Shown: one piece after another, positions 22,501 to 33,300 of the stretch
Layout of the letters: each line of letters begins with the position of its first letter
How positions within the stretch are numbered: the first letter of the stretch is position 1
NCBI GenBank assembly: GCA_047967505.1
Contig: CM106539.1
Length of the DNA stretch: 64,000 nucleotides
Direction: 5' to 3' (one strand)
Source: Dipteris shenzhenensis
Lineage: Eukaryota; Polypodiophyta; Polypodiopsida; Gleicheniales
Translations under genes and position numbers: made by a program
The notes under the pieces: model-generated
What the model was told of the DNA's origin: nothing
The model's database searches: none
Seen by the model: only the letters and a program-made list of their open reading frames with translations

Positions 22501-24296
22501 ATAAAACACCGTTTTTATCTTAGTGTCATGCACATTCGTAAAAAAACGCAGTCCTAGATGTGTTATTCAAACTAGTACTTATCGGATGGGGGCTCTAGTT
22601 TGCACGCAAGTCCGTTTCAACTAGTTTGAGGTGTGTGCAAAGTATTGTCACCTTCAGATATGATTTGCATGGTTGATCAAGCATAACACACCGTTTTTGC
22701 CTTAGTGTCATGCACAATCATATAAAAACACGGCCATAGGTGTGTTATTCAAATAAGTACTTATCAGATGGGGGCTCCACTTTGCACGCAAGTCCGTTTT
22801 AAGTACATTGAGGTGCGTGCAAAGTATTGTCACCATCGGATATGATTTGCATGGTCGATCACGCATTATACACCATTTTTTCCCTAGTGGTATGCACATC
22901 CGCAAAAAAACACGCCCTTGGGTATGTTATCTGACTAAGTACTTATCGAATGGATGTGCCTCTTTGACAAAATTTTAATAAAAACTAGGTTGAGGTATAG
23001 GAAAAGTATTATGCCCATCGGATATGCTTTGCATGGTCGATCGAGCATTAAATACCATTTTTGCCTTAGTGCCATGCACATCCGTAAAAAAACATGCTGC
23101 TAGGTGTGTTATCCGATCAAGCACTTATGCGATGGGAATGCCACTTTGCATGTAAGTCAATTCCACCTAGTTGAAGGTGTGTGCAAAGTATCGTGCCCAT
23201 CGGATATGCTTTGCATGGTCGATCGAGCATTAAATTCCATTTTTGCCTTAGTGCCATGCACATTCGTAAAAAAACACACTGCTAGGTGTGTTATCTGATC
23301 AAGCACTTATGAGATGGGCGTGCCACTTTGCATGTAAGTCAATTACACCTAGTTGAAGGTGTGTGCAAAGTATCGTGCCCATCGGATATGCTTTGCATTG
23401 TCGATCAAGCATAACACACCGTTTTTGCCTTAGTGTCATGCACAACCATATAAAAACACGGCCATAGGTGTGTTATTCAAATAAATATTTATCATATGGG
23501 GGCTCCACTTTGCACGCAAGTCCGTTTTAACTACGTTGAGGTGCGTGCAAAGTATTGTCACCATCGGATATGATTTGCATGGTTGATCACGCATTATACA
23601 TCATTTTTTTCCTAATGACATGCACATTCACAAAAAAACACGCCATTAGGTGTGTTATCTGACCAAGTACTTATCGGATGGGTGTGCCTCATTGAGAACA
23701 TTTCAATACCACCTAGTTTGAGGCGTACGAAAAGTTTTGTGCCCATCGGATATCCTTTGCATGGTCTATCGAGCATTAAATACTATTTTTACTCTAGTGT
23801 CATGCACATCCGTCAAAAAACACGTTTCTAGGTATGTTATAGGATCAAGCACTTATGGGATGGGCATGCCACTTTGCATGTAAGTCGATTCTACCTAGTT
23901 GAAGGTGTGTGCAAAGTATTGTGCCCATCGGATATGCTTTGCATTGTCGATCAAGCATAAAACACCATTATTGCCTTAGTGTCATGCATAATCGTCAAAA
24001 AACACGATCGTAGGTGTATTTTTCAAACAAGTACTTATCGGATGGGGATGCCACTTTGCACACAAGTCAATACTGCCTAGGTTGAGGAATGTGTAAAGTC
24101 TTGTGTCCATTGGATATGCTTTGCATAGTCTGTCTCACATGATACACCATTTTGTTCCTAGTGTTATGCACAATCGTCATAAAATACATAGGAGGTGTGT
24201 TATCCGAACAAGTACTTATGAGATGGGTGCACCACTTTGTATGCAAGTCAATAAGACCTAGGTTGAGGAGTGTACAAAGTTTTGTGCCCATTGGAG
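16559..24296. repeat. Satellite array, right block (182-bp monomers with higher-order structure)
   Basis: About 42 head-to-tail monomers of roughly 182 bp. At least three monomer classes can be told apart after CTTAT: 'GCGATGGGMRTGCCACTTTGC', 'CAGATGGGGSCTCCACTTTGC' and 'CGGATGGGTGTGCCTCWTTG'. Around 19.97-21.8 kb five monomers form a larger unit of 910 bp that is repeated almost exactly (19979 and 20889 start the same phrase), and a related copy starts near 22708. Monomer length and higher-order organisation resemble centromeric or subtelomeric satellites of plants. Monomers degrade toward 24.1-24.3 kb, marking the array edge. Open frames within it are artefacts of the repeat. Confidence 0.93.
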
Positions 24297-25084
24297 AAAT
24301 GTAGATGCGATAATATTAGAAAATTCTCGGTATATGTATATGTGTGTGTGTGTGTGGCAAACAATTTTGGCACTAAGTAAACACCTAGTGCACAAATTAT
24401 GCACTTCATACCTTGAGTAAATAAGCTTGTTGATGAGGATAAATATACCCTTGAATAAAAGCACAGTTGTTGTATGACCACAATAGGATCGCTTTGACAC
24501 CTGTGATTTTGCCCATATGTAAGTTTACAAATAGTATAAAAAATCATGTAATAATATATTAATAGTTTGCAAATGTGTATAGCAAGTGAGTAATGGGAAG
24601 TGGAAGTGGGAATGAGGAGGGAGGAGTGGAATAGGATAGGGAAGTAATAAGGGTGTATGATAATTAGTATAAAAAATAGTATAATAATATATTAATAGTT
24701 TTTAAATGGCAAGTGAGTAATGGGAAGTGGAAGTGAGAGTGGGGAGGGAAGAATGGAATGGGAGAGGGGAAGGTAATAGGGGAGTAGGCTAATAAGGGAG
24801 TGAAATGAGTGAGGAAGTTAATAGGGGATGAAAAAGAGGAGGGTGAGATGGGGAAATATGGGATTTTGGAAAATGGGACGTGGTGGAAATGTGGGATGGG
24901 AGTGGTGGCAATGGGGAGGAAGAAGAAATGGATGGATGGGAGGAGGGCTAATGGATGAGGGATGGGGGTTCAATAGGAGAGGGGGAGTAATGGGAGCCAA
25001 TGGGAGAGGAGATAAATGAAAAGCCAATAGGAGAGAGGGGAGGAATGGAAAGCCAATAGGAGAGGAGGAGGAAAACCTAATTTT
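24297..25084. other. Purine-rich low-complexity sequence
   Basis: It includes a (TG)n/(TATG) microsatellite at about 24330-24356 and a duplicated phrase GCAAGTGAGTAATGGGAAGT (near 24584 and 24712, about 128 bp apart). A long GGGAGG/GGGATGGG-rich tract runs from 24590 to 25070. No gene. The open frames on either strand are composition artefacts. Confidence 0.65.
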
Positions 25085-25216
25085 TCTTATATATAGTCTT
25101 CCTTCATTCATTCTTTCTCCCCTCATTTCATTCAAGCAAGAAAGCAAGGACGATCAAGAGAGCAAGGAAGGAAGAGCAAGAAAGCAAGAAAGAGCAAACT
25201 TACAAACTGTTTCCAG
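25085..25216 (+). promoter_or_regulatory. TATA box and possible non-coding first exon (copy 1)
   Basis: CTTATATATAG at about 25087 is followed by a pyrimidine-rich start region (CTTCCTTCATTCATTC). A leader without clear coding capacity then ends at TTCCAG|GTACTTGC (donor at 25217). A similar leader and the same donor context recur at 27775-27864. The next plus-strand acceptor that leads into a real coding exon is at 30311, in front of the Ulp1-like gene, so this may be its distant promoter. The link is inference and needs transcript data. Confidence 0.4.
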
Positions 25217-25255
25217 GTACTTGCAAACTTTTTTTTCTAGTTTCTTTTTTAAAAT

Positions 25256-27475
25256 TTGAAGAGAGAGAAATTAGAGAGAGAAAGGTTCAGGGGAGGGGAG
25301 GGAGGAGGAAGGGAGGGGAGGGAGGAGGAAGGGAGGGGAGGAAGAGGGTGGGACGGGAGGGAGGAGGAAGGGAGGGGAAGAAGGGGCGAAGAGGGAGGTG
25401 GGTGTGAGGGAACGGGGTGGGAGGGGAGGCTGGCGCGGCGGGTGGGAGGGAAGCGGGTGGGTGCAGAGGGGGGCTGAGAGGAGGAGGGGGGAGCGGCTGA
25501 GAGGGGGAGGGGGGGGCGCAGCTGAGAGGAGGGGGGAGCGGCTGAGAGGGGGAGGGAGGGGGGCGCGGCTGAGGGGGGGAGGGGGGGGGAGGGTGAAGAG
25601 GGGGGGCTGGCGGCCGCGGCCGCCAGCCAGGGAGGGTGAGGGAGCGGCTGAAGGGGGGGAGGAGGGAGGGGGGGCGCGACTGAGAGGGGGAGGGGGGGGC
25701 CACGGTGAAGAGGGGGGGCTGGCGGCCGCGGCCGCCAGCCCGGGAGGGTGGGGGAGCGGCTGAGGGGGGGAAGGGGGGGTGGGGGAGGGGTTGCGAAAGG
25801 GGGGGGGCGGGTGAAGAGGGGGGGAGAGGGGGAGGGAGGGGGGCACGGCTGAGGGGGGGAGGGGGGGGAGGGTGAAGAGGGGGGGCTGGCGGCCGCGGCT
25901 GCCAGCCAGGGAGGGTGAGGGAGCGGCTGAAGGGGGGGAGGAGGGAGGGGGGGCGCGGCTGAGAGGGGGAGGGGGGGGCGCGGTGAAGAGGGGGGGCTGG
26001 CGGCCGCGGCCGCCAGCCCGGGAGGGTGGGGGAGCGGCTGAGGGGGGAAGGGGGGGTGGGGGAGGGGTTGCGAAAGGGGGGGGGTGGGTGAAGAGGGGGG
26101 GACTGGGTGAGAGGAGGGGGGGGGGGGCTGGCGGCCGCGGCCACCAGCCAGGGAGGGTGGGTTCCGAAAGGGGGGGGGGGAGAGCGAAGAGAGGGGGAGA
26201 GCGAAGAGAGGAGAGGGGGTTGTGAAGGGGTTGGGTGAGAGGAGAGGGGGGGGGGGGGGCTGGGTGAGAGGAGGGGGGGGGGCTGGCGGCCGCGGCCGCC
26301 AGCCAGGGAGGGTGGTGAAGGGGGGATGGGTGGGTCGCGAAGGGGGGGGGGGGGAGGGTGAAGACCCCCCCTGGGTGAGAGGGGGGGAGGGGGCTGGCGG
26401 CCGCGGCCGCCAGCCAGGGAGGGTCAAGGGGGGGATGGGTGGGTTGCGAAGGGGGGGCGGGAGTGTGAGGGGGGGGGGTGGGTGAGAGGAGGGGGGGGGG
26501 CTGGGTGAGAGGAGGGGGGGGGGGCTGGCGGCCACGGCCACCAGCCAGGGAGCGTGAAGGGGGGGGATGGGTGGGTTGGGAAGGGGGGGGGAGGGTGAAG
26601 AGGGGGAGGGGCTGGGTGAGAGGAGGGGGGGGAGGGGTGGGGGGTGGGTGAGAGGAGGGGGGGGGCTGGCGGCCGCGGCCGCCAGCCTAGGGAGAGAGGA
26701 AGGAGAAGGGGGGGGGGCTAGGTGAGAGGAGGGGGGGGGGCTGGCGGCCGCGGCCGCCAGCCAGGGAGCGTGAAGGGGGGGGATGGGTGGGTTGGGAAGG
26801 GGGGGGGAGGGTGAAGAGGGGGAGGGGCTGGGTGAGAGCAGGGGGGGGGGCTGGCGGCCGCGGCCGCCAGCCCAGGGAGAGAGGAGAGGGGGGGCTGGGT
26901 GAGAGGAGGGGGGAGAGAGGAGAGGGGGGGGGGCTGGCGGCCGCGGCCGCCAGCCAGGGAGGGTGAAGGGGGGGGGGGATGGGTGGGTTGCGAAGGGGGG
27001 GGGGGTGGGTGAGAGGAGGGGGGGGGACTGGCGGCCGCGGCCGCCAGCCCAGGGAGTGAGGAGAGGGGGGGCTGGCGGCTAGCCCCAGGGAGGGCGGAGG
27101 GGGAGCTGGGTGAGAGGAGGGGGGGGTCGCCAAGGAAGGAGGGAGGGGGGGCCAAAGGGAGAGTGGGGAAGAGGGTGGAAAGGTTGGGGGGGTCGCCAAG
27201 GGGGGTGGGGAAAAGGGAGGAAGGTTAAAAGGGGGTAGGGGGAAAAAGGGGTAGGGGAGGAAGAGGTTAGGCGACGGGAGAGGGGAAGGGTAGCAAGAGG
27301 GGAGGGGGATTTTGGGGAAGGAGGGAGAGCTGAGGGAAGGGAGGAGTTTTGGCGGCGGAGGGAGGGGAGGGAAGGAGGTTGGAGGAGAGGATTGGGTCGA
27401 GGGATGGATGGAGGGAAGGAGAGGAGAGAGGGGAGAGAGAGAGAAGGAGAGAGAGAGATGGGAGAGGAGGATTTG
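25256..27475. repeat. G-rich minisatellite with a repeated 20-bp palindrome
   Basis: About 2.2 kb in which the plus strand is almost pure G/A. It is punctuated roughly a dozen times by CTGGCGGCCGCGGCCGCCAG or close variants (for example near 25608, 25717, 25999, 26283, 26395, 26668, 26741, 26853, 26937, 27030). Each contains two NotI-like GCGGCCGC cores. Between palindromes are runs of 7-14 G separated by GAGAGGA or GTGAAGA, which suit G-quadruplex formation. The very long Pro/Ser-rich open frame on the minus strand (25249-26541) and its neighbours are translations of the repeat. Confidence 0.9.
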
Positions 27476-27774
27476 ACTTACTATCACGAGCAAGAACGAA
27501 AAATAAGATTTGACTTACGAGAAGAATGAAAAGGACTTACGAGAATGAAAAGGACTTACATGAAAAGGACTTGCGAGAATGAAAAGGACTTACGAGAATC
27601 GAGAAGAATGTTGAAGAAAGTATCAAGAAGAATGTTGAACATAAATTTGAATTCAAAAGGAACGTATAAGAAGAAAGTATAAGAAGAATGTTGAACACAA
27701 ATTTGAATTCAAATTTATAATGAATTCAAATTTCCCTCTCTTTTTTGAAAATTCAAATTTATGTGTAGGAGTGG
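27476..27774. repeat. Short direct repeats (GAATGAAAAGGACTTACGA and related)
   Basis: GAATGAAAAGGACTTACGA is repeated 3-4 times at about 27526-27597. It is followed by two copies of AAGAATGTTGAACAYAAATT with TTTGAATTCAAA palindromes (27620-27730). Non-coding. Confidence 0.65.
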
Positions 27775-27864
27775 ACTAGTTTTAACTCTCTCCTCGTTTC
27801 ATTGAAGCAACCAAGAGCGGAAGAGAAAGGATAAGCCGAGCCTTACTTTTTTCACTTTTTCCAG
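27775..27864 (+). promoter_or_regulatory. Second copy of the leader/first-exon-like segment
   Basis: CTCTCTCCTCGTTTCATTGA with following AGCAA parallels TTTCTCCCCTCATTTCATTC with following AAGCAA at about 25115. Both segments end in TTTCCAG or TTTTTCCAG followed by GTACTTGCA (donor here at 27865). The two copies flank the G-rich minisatellite, suggesting a duplicated or alternative first exon. No clear TATA box lies just upstream of this copy. Confidence 0.35.
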
Positions 27865-28149
27865 GTACTTGCATTCTTTTTTATTCGTCTTGTAATTCTA
27901 TTTCTTTACTTACAATTCTTTTCAATTAGTTTCTTGTTAAGGTTTTTGAGTTCTATTTCTTAAAATTCGTATTGTAATTCTTTTTCTTTACTTATAATTC
28001 TTTTTCAATTAGTTTATTCTTAAAGTTTTTGAGGAGGGTGGTCTTTTAGAAGGCATTACAATTCTTTTTAAATTAGTTTCTTATTTGAGTTTTTGAGTTC
28101 TATTTTAATTAGTTTTTTATTTATATTCGAGTTTGTAAATTTGAGAAAT

Positions 28150-28565
28150 GGGAGAATAGGGAGGGAGGGAAAGAGAGAAATTAAGAGAGAGAAGAGGGGC
28201 TCCTTAAGAGAGGGAGAAAGAGAGAGAGATTCACACAGAGAAGAGGGGCTCCTTAAATGAGAGAGAAGAGTAGGGAGGGAAAGAAAGAGAGAGGAGAGAG
28301 GCGGAGAGAGATTAAGAGAGAGAAGCTGGTAAAGAGAGAGGAGAGAGGGGGAGAGAGATTAAGAGAGAGAAGCGGGTCTCTTGGGGGCCATGGCTACTTG
28401 AGGGAGGGAGAGAGTAGGGAGAGAGAGGGAGAGAGAAAGAGAGAGAGGGAGAGAGAGAAAGAGAGAGAGGGAGAGAGAGAGAAAGTTTATGGGAATGAAA
28501 CGTGGCGAGAGGAGAGAGGAAAAGAGAGAGAGAGAGAGAAGAGAAGAGGGAGACTTAGGGAGAGA

Positions 28566-28603
<38 letters not shown>

Positions 28604-29142
28604 AGAGAGAGAGAGAGAGGAATGAAACTTCTGTGCTAGAGGGAGAGAGAGGGAGAGAGAGAATAAGTGGGATGAGGATAGAGAGAAAAATACTTAAGAG
28701 TTGTCAAAGAGAGAGAGAGAGAGATTAAGAGAGAGAATGAGGTGTCTTGACTATGGCTACAAGGAGATTTAGGAGGAGAGAGAGAGAGAGAGAGAAAGTA
28801 AAGAGAGTTTTATATATTTACATCTTTTATATTATATTTTTAAATGAGAGAGAAGAGTAGGGAGAGAAAGAAAGAGAGAGGAGAGAGAGGGAGAGAGATT
28901 AAGAGAGAGAAGCCGGTCTCTTGGGGACCTTGGCTTCTCTTGGGGACCGTGGCTCCTTGAGGGAGGGAGAGAGTAGGGAGAGAGAGGGAGAGAGAGAGAA
29001 AGAGAGAGAGGGAGAGAGAAAGAGAGAGAGGGAGAGAGAGGGAGAGAGAGAGAGGAATGAAAAATACTTAAGAGTTATAGAGAGAGAGAGAGATTAAGAG
29101 AGAGAATGAGGTGTCTTGACTATGGCTGCAAAGAGATTTAGG

Positions 29143-29181
<39 letters not shown>

Positions 29182-29215
29182 TAAAGAGAGTTTTATATAT
29201 TTACATACTTTATAT
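28150..29215. repeat. (GA)n/(GAGAGG)n low-complexity tract with a larger duplication
   Basis: Long runs of GAGAGA and GGGAGAGA, interrupted by two copies of a less simple segment (GAATGAGGTGTCTTGACTAT ... GTAAAGAGAGTTTTATATAT) near 28735 and 29106. The tract was therefore also amplified in larger blocks. The Arg/Glu-rich open frame at 28257-28625 is an artefact. Confidence 0.85.
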
Positions 29216-30310
29216 TATACTTTTAAAAAATTATAAAAGAGTGAATTTATGGTTTGTTTTGAAGGTGAGATAATGTTTTTATATATATTCATCTTTTAAA
29301 TTGAAAAATGTTAACTTTTCTTTAGATACTTGTTCTTTATTTATATCACATGCAGGTTTAGCCTCTACATCACAACCCCTTCTTTTGCGTATTTAAGCCT
29401 CTTAAACCCCAGCACATTAAAATGAACACAGAAAAAGAAATTATTTATTGCTTTTCTTCGCTTCGACGGTTGGTTTAGCATAGTTTAGCATAGATTAGAT
29501 TGCCTTAGAGGAGAGACAATTCTCCAAGTTGCCAATCGAAGCCATGCTCAAATTTTTCTAACTAGTTCCTAATCGTTGTCAGTCCCTTCGCTCACATGCG
29601 GTTTAACACTCATAACATGCTATTAAATAAGACCTTTTACCATTTACCAAGAAGTTTATCAGTGGGCAGATTGCATGAGCAGATATCAGTGGACAGATTG
29701 CATGAGCAGATATCAGTGGACAGATTGCATATATCAGTGGACAGATTACATGTCATGGGACATATTGGAGCTTGATGATTATTGGTTATTTTTATTGCAT
29801 TTGTATAAATATTTAAGCTCATTTATTGTCATAAAAATCCTTGTAAAGCCTTTTATGCTATTTTTTACATTTATTGTCATATGAAGTGCCTTGTAATAAA
29901 CCCGACCATCCCGACCATTCACTAATTAACGAGTATTAGTGGGATGCATAAGTGGATATCATGTGGGCTGCATAAGTGGATATCAGTGGAACAGTTTTTA
30001 GTGGATAGATTGCAACAGTTGGGTATCAGTGCTCAGATATCAATGGATGGACAGATTACATGAATCTTCACGAAGATTGAAGCTTTATCACTAGACGACA
30101 TTTTATATTACTTGTAAAGCTTTATTGGCTAATTCTTTTACATTTGTACAAATATTTAAGCCTTGTAAAGCCTTTTAGGCTATTTCCCACATTTATTGCC
30201 ATATGAAGCCTTGTAAAGCCTTTTGGGCTATTTTCCACATTTATTGTATCAAGGGTTGTATATTGTACTTTACTTGTATGTATCTAAATTCTTCATTATC
30301 TTTTCTTATA
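29216..30310. other. Non-coding DNA upstream of the Ulp1-like gene, with 24-bp repeats
   Basis: AGATATCAGTGGACAGATTGCATG-type units are repeated at about 29680-29750, with scattered relatives at 29950-30060. 'CCTTGTAAAGCCTTTTAGGCTATTT' type phrases recur at about 29840, 30160 and 30210. No coding exon is evident. It ends in the acceptor TTTTCTTATAG (to 30311). Confidence 0.55.
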
Positions 30311-30315
30311 GGATT

Positions 30316-33300
30316 ATGGAGCAATCAGCTAATGTGATGGCTATGCTAGATGACTCAGAGATCAGAGAATGGGTTTCTGATGTCACTTTGAATTTCAAAG
30401 GAAAGGAATATAGCCCCAATGGCTTTGGTAGGTGGACTCGATATCACATGGGTAGAAGAGCCTGGTTTCTTCATCAAAAGGAAAAGAGACTCTTTCTACT
30501 TATGTCAAAAAGGGAGTTCAATGGTGTTGAAGATCCATGGGATGCTACTTTCTTCAAAAAAGATATGACTTCAAGCCTTGTAGTAGGCATAATAATTCAG
30601 TGAAAAGACACCTTTGTGGATATTTTAACAAAGAGTTCAGATCCTGAAGTTGGCGGTATGCATTTTATTGTGTCAAGGAGAGACGCAAAGACCTTTGTGA
30701 TGCCTCCTCCTCAACCATCAAAGTTTCCAGAGTTGCAAAGGGCATTGGAGACTCTTTCATATACTTGGGAGCAATTTCCTAGTGTGGTGGCAAAAAGGAT
30801 GCATGCAAAGATAATGCTTGAATACTTTCAGGATGCAGAATATGCTCTCCATATGCAAGAATCATCACATGAAGGAGATCAAAAAGCTCAGACTTCAATG
30901 CAGGGACAAGAAGAACAGGCACACTGTCACAAACCTGTAGAACATGAGCGCAAACTTGTAGAGCCAGAAATGGTGAATGTAACTAAGGATGATGAAAAAC
31001 AAGCCTTGAGTGCACGGGAATTAGCAAAAATTGAAGAAGATCAAGGTCGATCCACTGCAGTTATGCTAGAAGCTCTTGCTAGCAAACCACGACGTGAAAT
31101 GCAAAAGGCTAGTACTGCAAGAGCCATGGTTCCAAGCAGTAAGAAAAGACATCGTCCCACTGTAGAGAAAGATAATGTGGATGAAAAATGGTCAAAAAAA
31201 GAGAAAGATGAAGAAGACTCAGAATCCGAGGCTGAAGATGATCAAGATGAACTCACATCAATTAAAAATCTTAATCTGCGTCTTAATGAAGTAGTTACAG
31301 ATGATGATGTGGGATATATCTGGGGTCAAAGGACGTGGTTTGTGAATGCCAAAGATGTGGAAGCTGCAGCTCTGTTTACTAATAGCCGAAGCCTTGATAT
31401 ATCCTATGCAATGCAAATATACGAGGCTTTGAGAGATGGTAAGAAACCTGTGGCAAGTAATGTGGTCTTGCACCCAATAATGTTTTGTCCAACCAAAAAT
31501 AGTTTTCTGGATCAAATAACATTTACAGGGCCTACACATTTCGAGGAGATCTTCAGTCAATTCTTTAAAAACACTCTAAAAAATATTCCACATGAACAAG
31601 GCGAAGAGGCACAAGGAGAGAATATGCTAAAGGAAGTCAAGAAGGAATTTCTCCTTCATTGCAGATTCCAGCCCATTGATGGTCAACATTGGGCTTATGC
31701 TTGTAATCAGATCACAAGGGAAGCAAAGGAGGGCAAAAGACTCACTCCAGAACAATTTGTAAAGATAAGCTCATTCCATTATTATCCTGCAACGATCTGT
31801 ATATTCAAGCATGAGATTAAGTATTTGATTGAGTCCGAAAGACTTAATCATTATGTCCATGGAAAGTGTAAGATATCCTCAACATCAGAGGTCTTACAGA
31901 AGGCAAGGGTGATATGGACAACATTTGGTTCCCCAAATCCTGATTTGAAGCGAAAGGTCACAAAAGCAGACGCCGACACACTCACAAACTTTTATACTTC
32001 TTTGAGTGCAGTTGTGCCTAGGGGAACCCAAGAGTGGGAAGAAAGTATGACAAGCCTCAAGGTGGTGAGGGACAGATATGCCGACTATACTTCTATCATC
32101 TTTCGTCCTGTTGAAGTGTTCAATGAGATGCTTGAAACATGCATTGCTTGTGAGCGTGGATAGCTGACCTATGAAGCTCCTTTGTTTATCTCCGGCAAGT
32201 CAAAGGTAATGGATAAGAAGGAGTTGACGGCAAGGATGTGGAGGCCTATAAAGTACTTACCTGATAAGTATGCATCCATGGCAGCACAAAGAATTTTAAA
32301 GAAAGAATGGTTTTTTGGAAAAAAAGACAAAGACCACTGCATGGAAGAATGCATCAATGTACAGGTGAGGCGTGATGCAGTGCATAGTGCCATCAAGTAT
32401 TTGCTGTCAGAGAAACAAATTCCACTTACTCATTGCAACATTGACTATAATGTGGTGAAGCATATAGCTTCTTTGTCAACACCCAAGGTAAAGCTATGGG
32501 CCAACAGGTGGATTAAAAAGGATGAAGATGGGTCGGAAATAGTAACCTCTTATATGAGAAAAGAGATCCCACAACAGGTGGTTGCATATGTGGAAAGATT
32601 AATCAGCGAGATAAGAATGCCAACAGATATGCACCAAAGCTTTCAATTCAATGTAGAGGTTACGGCAGAGTCTGGAAAGCTTGTCAACTTCAGGGGAGTC
32701 TCAGAAGATGACTTCTTTAAGAATGAGTCAGCATGGGATAAGCCACAACTATTCTTTATCAATGAAGTTTCTAGCGATGATATCCATAACTTCATTGATA
32801 GAATAGTATATACCACCATTAGCAAAGTGGCGATTTGTAACATTGTCATATTTGTTGATAAAAAAGACAAAGAAGCCATGCAAGTTACTCTAGAGCGAGC
32901 ATATTCATCAGATTTGAAGATCTATAGTGGTGTTTATGCAGCAAAGAGAGGCAAGAGAGAATGTGGCATAGCGATTCAAACTCTTGAATCATTCTTTCTA
33001 TGTATGCGGAGTCCCAACCCTGATCACTCTTTACAAAAGAACATAAGAGGGAATTCAAATAATTTGAGATTGATGCTAGAAGAGCAAGATATTCCCAGGT
33101 CCATACATTATCAAAAAAACAACTACAGAAGTCCTGCAAAAAGTGGGAGTCTCTTGCTTACCATGATGGAGAATTTGCTGCCGGCAGGTTGGGAGGTCAC
33201 CTTGTGCAGGATGGGATATTTATTTGAGGATCTCCTAAGAAAAGGCAACTCCACCAATATTATTGAAAATAAGCATTTCATGGCCTATTTCCAGCTTCAA

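Noticed and set aside
16877-24291. Dozens of 60-120-codon open frames on both strands
   Set aside because: They recur with the 182-bp satellite period and overlap in opposite directions. They are translations of the repeat, not genes.
485-24296. CRISPR-like regular repeats
   Set aside because: The unit is a 182-bp satellite without unique spacers, and the sequence is eukaryotic nuclear DNA.
25249-27493. Long Pro/Ser/Leu-rich frames (up to 430 codons, minus strand) and Gly/Arg-rich frames (plus strand)
   Set aside because: All come from a G-rich minisatellite. Three overlapping frames are equally open, and there is no start context or splice support.
28257-28728. Arg/Glu-rich open frames
   Set aside because: Direct translations of (GA)n simple sequence.
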